A stretch of DNA of 10,735 bases from Alphaproteobacteria bacterium (GTDB lineage: Bacteria > Pseudomonadota > Alphaproteobacteria > Rhizobiales > Devosiaceae), in the NCBI GenBank assembly GCA_024279575.1, contig JAJRRJ010000226.1, positions 1 through 10,735 of the forward strand. The letters are read 5' to 3'. A program made the position numbers and the translations under genes. Position 1 is the stretch's first letter. The number at the start of each line of letters is the position of its first letter. Under the pieces are notes generated by a model. The model made no database searches. It saw only the letters and a program-made list of their open reading frames with translations, and was not told the origin of the DNA. Positions 6,283 to 10,735 of the stretch are shown piece after piece.

Positions 6283-7793
6283 CTTTTTTGTTCGCGCAGA
6301 ACCTGCCAGCCTGTTTTACTCACCTGCCAGCTGTTGTATCTGGCGACATCTATGTGCACCAATCCAAGAGCATAAAGCTGGCGAAAAACTGAACGCCATT
6401 GCGTTTTGGAATTCTCCTTTCCAATGCCAAAGGTGGATAGGCATTCATGATTGTGCTTGCGGCTCATTTCATTTTCTTCGCCGCACAACACCGTAATCAG
6501 ATGCTCCATGCCAAACATCTCTTTGGTTCTAAGTATGGTTGAGAGGGCTTTTTGTGCGTCTATTGTGCCATCACGGGTTTTGATTTCCCCGGCACACAGA
6601 TCGCAATTTGAACAGGGTTCGCAACTATCGCCGAAATAGGCAAGAAGCGTTATCCGGCGGCAGACCGGCGCTTCGCATAAAGCGACCAGCGCGCTTAATT
6701 TTTGATGTTCAATACGTTTTTGCGCATCCGATGTGTCGCCCTGCTCAATCCACTGTCTGTATTGACGAATTTCATTCAGCCCATAAAGGGTTAGAGTTGA
6801 AGCTGCCAGATCGTCACGCCCCGCCCGTCCAATTTCCTGATAATAGCTTTCGATATTTTTTGGTAAATCCATGTGCAAAACAAACCGCACATCGGGCTTG
6901 TCGACCCCCATACCAAAGGCAATGGTTGCAACAATCACTACGCCCTCTTGTTGCATAAATCTGTCTTGGTTGTCTGCGCGCACCTGGCTATCAAGTCCCG
7001 CATGATAGGGAAAGGCGTTTACCCCGTTCTCTACTAAAAACTGTGCCGTTTCATTCACCCGTTTTCGCGATTGGCAATATACAATACCGCGTTGGTTTTG
7101 GTGGTTTTTCAAAAAGGTCAGCAACTGTTTTCTGGGATTGTCTCGCGGGGTCATGGCAAGGCGAATATTTGGTCTGTCAAAACCGTGAAGAAAGGTTTTT
7201 GGTGGAGCAGGAAACAGTTTTTTCTCTATATCCTTTCGTGTTTGCTGGTCCGCGGTGGCAGTGAATGCCAACATTTGCACATCGCCCAAAGCCTGCCGAA
7301 CCATGCCAATTTGAGTGTATTCAGGGCGAAAAGCATGACCCCATTGGGAAACACAATGGGCTTCATCCACAGCGATTGCGGTTACGTTTGCCTTAGATGA
7401 AAAATCCATCGTATCCGCGCGCATTAATCGCTCTGGTGAAATATAAAGCAGCTTTAACTCTCCGGCTAAAGCGCATTGGTATATCTGTGCATTTTTTTCA
7501 GCTGAGTTGGTGGAGTTCAAACTTGCCGCTGCAACGCCCATGTCAACCAATTGCGCAACCTGATCGCGCATCAGGGCAATAAGCGGTGAGATGACCAGCG
7601 TTAAGCCATCGCGCAACAGAGCCGGCAACTGGAAACACAATGATTTTCCGCCTCCGGTGGGCATAATGGCAAGCACATTTTCACCAGCCATCGCCGCGCT
7701 CACAATTTCTTCCTGACCAGGGCGAAAACTGGAAAATCCAAATATGCTGGCTAAAATTTTCTTTGGAGCCTCAGGCAAATGAATATGGCCCAT
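6249..7793 (-). CDS. recQ: ATP-dependent DNA helicase RecQ, frameshifted before HRDC
   Basis: Superfamily-2 3'-5' DNA helicase in recombination and fork repair. From the ATG at 7793: Q-motif region FGFSSFRPGQEE (18-29), Walker A MPTGGGKS (44-51), DEAH box VDEAHCVSQWGHAFRPEY (142-159), FTATA (177-181), motif V ATIAFGMGVDKP (289-300), motif VI QEIGRAGRD (319-327). A zinc site uses C378 and CSNCDLC (C394, C397, C400). A winged-helix domain follows. The frame then shifts at A6 (minus strand of 6284-6289) and ends at TAA 6249 after unrelated residues RCACETIRPTP, giving 514 residues without HRDC. The gene overlaps the upstream phosphodiesterase by 23 bases, consistent with coupling. In-frame starts at 7808 and 7886 also exist; none has a Shine-Dalgarno, and 7793 best matches family length. 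The product could still be an active helicase core; a sequencing error is also possible. Confidence 0.9.
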   Translation of the reverse strand: MGHIHLPEAPKKILASIFGFSSFRPGQEEIVSAAMAGENVLAIMPTGGGKSLCFQLPALLRDGLTLVISPLIALMRDQVAQLVDMGVAAASLNSTNSAEKNAQIYQCALAGELKLLYISPERLMRADTMDFSSKANVTAIAVDEAHCVSQWGHAFRPEYTQIGMVRQALGDVQMLAFTATADQQTRKDIEKKLFPAPPKTFLHGFDRPNIRLAMTPRDNPRKQLLTFLKNHQNQRGIVYCQSRKRVNETAQFLVENGVNAFPYHAGLDSQVRADNQDRFMQQEGVVIVATIAFGMGVDKPDVRFVLHMDLPKNIESYYQEIGRAGRDDLAASTLTLYGLNEIRQYRQWIEQGDTSDAQKRIEHQKLSALVALCEAPVCRRITLLAYFGDSCEPCSNCDLCAGEIKTRDGTIDAQKALSTILRTKEMFGMEHLITVLCGEENEMSRKHNHECLSTFGIGKENSKTQWRSVFRQLYALGLVHIDVARYNSWQVSKTGWQVLREQKRCACETIRPTP

Positions 7794-8568
7794 CCATGTT
7801 GCCCACATAGGCGGTGTGGGTAACAAGATCATGGTGTTTCGTATAGTGATGTATTTGGTAGCCCGGGACTGTAAGGTAAAACTCACTTGGCTTGGTCATG
7901 GTTAAATCCAGCCCGAGTTGCATGCCCATGGAGGGGGCGGTGGAGACAATCGTTCCGTGCCATTTTGTGTGGGTTGGCAGGTGGATATGCCCACATATTA
8001 TACGCTCGATATTTGTAAATTTTTCAACAATCGCGCCCAGTTCACTTGCGCCGACAAACCCGTCATAATCCGCTTCCAGAACGCCCGCCTTTACCGGTGG
8101 ATGGTGCATGAAAATTATAGTTGGTTTTTTTAGTTCTTCATTTAGTTGCGCTTCAAGCCAGTCAAGCCGCTTTTGGCACATGTGGCCCCCAACAGTATTT
8201 GGTTTTGTACTGTCAACGCCGATCAGCCGCACGGGGTGGTTTTCAATCGTATAATTTATCATCCCCTCAAAACACCCAGGGATTGCCGGGCCGGAAAAGG
8301 CTTGAAGCAACACCTCGCGATTATCATGATTGCCGGGAATAACAAAATATGGGCAGTTAAGTTCATTGAGCAACTGAACGGCATGTTCTGCCTCGGCCAA
8401 AGTCAGATTATTGGTGATGTCGCCGGTGGCCAACACCAGATCAGGTTGGGGGAGAAGTTGATTGATGTGGGCAATGGCTTTGCTCAGGTTTTCAGCCATC
8501 GGGGCGACTCCGAGGGTCTTTTGCCCTTTTTCCACAATATGCAAATCACTGATTTGAACAATGAGCAT
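7771..8568 (-). CDS. Metallophosphodiesterase, GpdQ/CpdA (class III phosphodiesterase) family
   Basis: Cytosolic two-metal calcineurin-type phosphodiesterase of 265 residues. The metal ligands are all present and nearly match the numbering of Enterobacter GpdQ: D8 and H10 in ISDLH, D50 in ATGD, N80 in PGNHD, H156 in MHHPP, H194 and H196 in CGHIH. The C-terminal tail HTAYVGNMDGPYSFA resembles the 'HYAGPW' end of GpdQ. Family members hydrolyse glycerophosphodiesters or 3',5'-cAMP; overall form favours the GpdQ branch, but the substrate is not provable here, and automated labels may say CpdA. The ATG at 8568 has GGAAGGG upstream. It lies 137 bases after rpiR on the same strand and its end overlaps the recQ start by 23 bases. 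Confidence 0.9.
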   Translation of the reverse strand: MLIVQISDLHIVEKGQKTLGVAPMAENLSKAIAHINQLLPQPDLVLATGDITNNLTLAEAEHAVQLLNELNCPYFVIPGNHDNREVLLQAFSGPAIPGCFEGMINYTIENHPVRLIGVDSTKPNTVGGHMCQKRLDWLEAQLNEELKKPTIIFMHHPPVKAGVLEADYDGFVGASELGAIVEKFTNIERIICGHIHLPTHTKWHGTIVSTAPSMGMQLGLDLTMTKPSEFYLTVPGYQIHHYTKHHDLVTHTAYVGNMDGPYSFA

Positions 8569-8705
8569 GACTTAACCCTTCCGCGTTGTGACGCCCTGAT
8601 TTTCTCGCAAAGCTAAAGGGAAGCGAGGTGTCTCGCAATGCTGTATTTCAGTTTTGGCAACGCAAAAAAAATCAAACATCGTCGCGCATGGGAAACCGGG
8701 CCCAC
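8569..8705 (-). other. rpiR / phosphodiesterase intergenic gap with hairpin and repeated octamer
   Basis: This 137-base same-strand gap contains GCGAG-GTGT-CTCGC (8623-8636), a 5-bp stem with 4-base loop, and two copies of TCTCGCAA (8603-8610 and 8631-8638), the second partly inside the hairpin. On the minus strand the hairpin is followed by TTCCCTTT, a poor but possible terminator for rpiR. A minus-strand T8 tract is also present (plus A8, 8664-8671) without a good stem before it. Whether the phosphodiesterase gene has its own promoter here cannot be decided by eye. Confidence 0.3.
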
Positions 8706-9578
8706 TTATCCTGAAAACGCTCTAAGTGAACTTTCGGAATAGGCGCGTACGGTCAAACAAGCCTGCCAGTGTGTTAATCCGGCGCCGGGTTTGATCCCAA
8801 TTCGCTTTTTGCACTTAGCAATCAGGGCTTCAAGTATCAACATGGGAACAATTGAGCTGTCCCATGCTGAAGGCACCTCGATATGGCAGCTGAATTTGTG
8901 GGCGGCGATTTTTGAAATGGGCGAGCCCCACTGATCGGTAAAAAGGATAATTTTTACGCCGCGTTCATGGGCCATTTCTGCTAACCGGCGCAGATCATTT
9001 TCATAGCGGCGTACGTCAAAAATTACCAATATGTCATCTTTATTCATATCCAAAAGATAGTGGGGCCATGCGTTTGAATTGGATGTCATATGCGTTACGC
9101 GCGGGCGGATGACCTGCATATGGGTGAACATATAATCGGCAAGGGAGCGTGAAATTCGCCCCCCCACGATTGTCAATCGATGATCCGTATTTGCCAGCAA
9201 GGCGCATACTTCATCAAATTCCTCTGTTTGTAACCTCGAAAATGTCTGGCGCACGTTTTTAGAAACGGAATCAGCAAACCTGTTGAGAATATGCTCGTCG
9301 GGGGCGTGTTCAGCCCATTTGTTATATTTGTCGATTGGATTGGAAAGTTCGGCCCCCACCTCCGCACGCAACACGCTTTGAAATTGAGGGAAGCCAGTAT
9401 ATCCTAATTTTTGAACAAGTCGTGCAACTGTCGGGGTGGAAACGCGCGAGCGTTTTGCCAGATCGGTGATGCTGCCAAGGCCGGAAGCCGGATAGTTTTG
9501 CAACAGCAACTGGGTCAACTGCTTCTCTGCACGGGTGAGTTCGTCGAACCGGTTTTGCAACTGTTCTTTAATCGACAT
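8706..9578 (-). CDS. RpiR/MurR-family transcriptional regulator (HTH + SIS)
   Basis: DNA-binding regulator of 290 residues. The N-terminal HTH_6 domain spans about 1-77, with the helix-turn-helix SITDLAKRSRVSTPTVARLV (36-55) and the family's KLGYTGFPQFQ. A SIS (sugar isomerase) domain follows: LTIVGGRISRSLADYMF (135-151), DDILVIFDVRRYENDL (181-196), VKIILFTDQWGSPIS (208-222), VPSAWDSSIVPMLILEALIA (235-254). The usual Ser-Gly-Thr phosphosugar loop of SIS domains is replaced by FDVRRYENDL, a form I know from an alphaproteobacterial RpiR subgroup, so the ligand may not be a sugar phosphate. The ATG at 9578 has GAAGG five bases upstream; a TTG farther upstream (9608) is less likely. It is divergent from the amidohydrolase/TRAP genes and is their probable regulator. 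Confidence 0.93.
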   Translation of the reverse strand: MSIKEQLQNRFDELTRAEKQLTQLLLQNYPASGLGSITDLAKRSRVSTPTVARLVQKLGYTGFPQFQSVLRAEVGAELSNPIDKYNKWAEHAPDEHILNRFADSVSKNVRQTFSRLQTEEFDEVCALLANTDHRLTIVGGRISRSLADYMFTHMQVIRPRVTHMTSNSNAWPHYLLDMNKDDILVIFDVRRYENDLRRLAEMAHERGVKIILFTDQWGSPISKIAAHKFSCHIEVPSAWDSSIVPMLILEALIAKCKKRIGIKPGAGLTHWQACLTVRAYSESSLRAFSG

Positions 9579-9632
9579 TATACCTTCAGACAATTTATCC
9601 CCCCACAAAAAACCTTCTAAACATTAGCAGAA

Positions 9633-9690
9633 ATAATAAATTTTTGAAATTTAATTGACAGCCCGATGAATTGTGAACAATATTTTACAA
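9633..9690. promoter_or_regulatory. Overlapping divergent promoters and candidate RpiR operator
   Basis: Rightward, a perfect -35 TTGACA (9655-9660) is followed 18 bases later by AATATT (9679-9684), 4 of 6 to the -10 consensus, predicting transcription to start at about 9691, exactly the ATG of the amidohydrolase. Leftward, TATTAT (minus strand of 9633-9638) is a 5-of-6 match to a -10 for rpiR, though its -35 is weak. Between them is AAATTT-TTG-AAATTT (9638-9652), a dyad abutting both promoter cores, well placed for the RpiR protein to act on both genes. Hexamers are seen; function is inferred. Confidence 0.5.
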
Positions 9691-10500
9691 ATGCAGAAAC
9701 AGGTTGAGACAGTTGAACGTGCGTTTGAGCCCGCCCTTTTGGAGCCGGGTGAAACAGTTTGCGAAACTCTCAACGGTAACGGACACGGGGACATGGTGCT
9801 GGCGTGCGAGCATGCATCTCACCATATTCCCAATTATTTTAACGGGTTGGGGCTGAGCAAAAAGGCGCGCCACAGTCATGCGGCGTGGGACCCGGGGGCC
9901 AAAGATCTGGCGCTGGACCTTAGTGATGCATTTGATGCACCGCTTGTATGCTCTAAAATTTCCCGCCTGGTTTATGACTGCAATCGCCCTGAAAACACCC
10001 CTTCGGCCATGCCCTCGCGTAGCGAAATATTTGATATACCGGGGAACATAGATATTCCGATCAACGAGGCGCAGGCGCGGCTGGCACAGATTTATCACCC
10101 GTTTGAGCGAATGCTCAGCAGTGTTCTACAGTCCAGGGGGCAGCCCGTTTTGGTGACGGTACATAGTTTTACGCCAGTGTTTAACGGGAAAAAACGGGAA
10201 GTGGAAATTGGTATTTTACATGGTACTGATTCCCGACTGGCAGATGCAATGCTTGAATTTGTGCCCGCAGATGCAGGATTTGTTGTGCGGAGAAACGAGC
10301 CTTACGGCCCCACGGACGGGGTTGCCCATACAATTGAAACCCATGGACAAAACAGGGGCTTGCTCAACGTGATGATTGAGGTGCGCAATGACCTGCTTGG
10401 CGACCCCAAAAATGTGATGCGTGCGGCGAACGTGCTGGCAAAAATGCTGACAGGGGCAATGAAAAAGCTAAACTCCTCAACAAAGGACGCGCGCTCATGA
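9691..10500 (+). CDS. N-formylglutamate amidohydrolase (FGase) family protein
   Basis: Member of the zinc-dependent FGase family (HutG-like); the namesake reaction splits N-formyl-L-glutamate to formate and glutamate in histidine breakdown. From the ATG at 9691 the product has 269 residues. Numbering from the alternative GTG at 9673 (275 residues), the motifs are CEHASHHIP (45-53), HAAWDPGA (69-76), SRLVYDCNRP (97-106), IPGN (122-125), HSFTP (164-168), NEPY (208-211) and MIEVRNDLL (234-242). These cover the family signature and its expected metal-binding His and acid residues. Neither start has a Shine-Dalgarno; a promoter ending right at 9691 favours that ATG and leaderless translation. Its TGA overlaps the next gene's ATG by four bases (ATGA). 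No other histidine-utilisation gene is seen, so the substrate may be another N-acyl amino acid or related amide. Confidence 0.9.
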   Translation: MQKQVETVERAFEPALLEPGETVCETLNGNGHGDMVLACEHASHHIPNYFNGLGLSKKARHSHAAWDPGAKDLALDLSDAFDAPLVCSKISRLVYDCNRPENTPSAMPSRSEIFDIPGNIDIPINEAQARLAQIYHPFERMLSSVLQSRGQPVLVTVHSFTPVFNGKKREVEIGILHGTDSRLADAMLEFVPADAGFVVRRNEPYGPTDGVAHTIETHGQNRGLLNVMIEVRNDLLGDPKNVMRAANVLAKMLTGAMKKLNSSTKDARS

Positions 10501-10735
10501 TCCTTGGTTCTGTACGCGCCTATGTGGGGTTTGTTGACCGCATGAACCGGTTTATCGGGCGCATCGCGATGTTTTTGATTTTCGGGATGATGGCGGTGCT
10601 GATGTATTCAGTGATTTCCAAAAACTTCTTTGTCCCCTCTCTTATGACGCTGGAAATTGCCCAGTTCCTGATGGTTGCATATTTTCTCCTTGGCGGTCCC
10701 TATTCCATGCAAATGGGCGACCATGTGCGCATGGA
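10497..10735 (+). CDS. TRAP transporter small permease (DctQ family), 5' part
   Basis: Small membrane subunit of a tripartite ATP-independent periplasmic transporter, which with a large permease (DctM) and a solute-binding protein (DctP) takes up carboxylates and related acids using the sodium gradient. About 79 codons are present before the right edge. The first membrane helix is about residues 20-40 (FIGRIAMFLIFGMMAVLMY). Then TLEIAQFLMVAYFLLGG and YSMQMGDHVRM match the DctQ signature (E in helix 2, then HVR at its end, normally followed by an acidic residue). The ATG at 10497 overlaps the FGase-family stop (ATGA), so the two are translationally coupled. dctM and dctP are expected beyond the window but are not seen. 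Confidence 0.92.
   Translation, partial: MILGSVRAYVGFVDRMNRFIGRIAMFLIFGMMAVLMYSVISKNFFVPSLMTLEIAQFLMVAYFLLGGPYSMQMGDHVRM

Noticed and set aside
6249..6290. Programmed -1 ribosomal frameshift in recQ
   Set aside because: The codons CAA AAA AGG do not form an X-XXY-YYZ heptamer allowing both tRNAs to re-pair, and no clear stimulatory structure was found; kept only as a weak alternative to error, mutation or polymerase slippage.
1..10735. CRISPR array, insertion sequence or toxin-antitoxin/defence genes
   Set aside because: No regularly spaced repeats, transposase, terminal inverted repeats with target duplications, or defence-family motifs were seen on either strand.

Overview
The window looks like chromosomal DNA from an alphaproteobacterium, probably of the Hyphomicrobiales (Rhizobiales) type. 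The clues are the style of the housekeeping proteins: GuaB, an RlmE with a basic N-terminal extension, a GppA/Ppx with a disordered Arg/Lys-rich N-terminus, an RpiR regulator with an 'FDVRRY' loop, and a TRAP transporter. The assignment rests on protein character alone; no search was run.

Left part (1-3440): the 5' end of guaB (IMP dehydrogenase) runs off the left edge on the minus strand. Divergent from it is a DHA2-type MFS exporter gene. Convergent to that is a LysE/RhtB-family exporter gene, and divergent from the exporter is a COG3153-type GNAT acetyltransferase gene. The last two form a small accessory-looking pair.

Middle (3441-5973): gppA and rlmE form a tight minus-strand pair whose stop and start codons overlap (TAATG). 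A complete tRNA-Gln(CUG) gene with encoded CCA lies upstream on the plus strand. A tandemly duplicated 13-mer ending in a 16-bp palindrome lies between the tRNA and recQ.

Right part (5974-10735): three minus-strand genes read rpiR -> GpdQ/CpdA-like metallophosphodiesterase -> recQ. recQ is split by a one-base frameshift at an A6 tract (T6 on the plus strand), which separates the helicase/zinc/winged-helix part from the HRDC domain. Divergent from rpiR is an N-formylglutamate amidohydrolase-family gene whose stop overlaps (ATGA) the start of a TRAP small permease gene, which continues off the right edge. The rpiR/amidohydrolase intergenic region has a near-consensus promoter, an AAATTT-TTG-AAATTT dyad and an apparently leaderless start. 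Together these suggest a regulated uptake-plus-hydrolysis module for an unidentified, probably N-acylated or carboxylate, substrate.

No CRISPR array, insertion sequence, phage gene or clearly new defence system is visible. The points most worth a second look are the recQ frameshift and the rpiR/amidohydrolase/TRAP locus.
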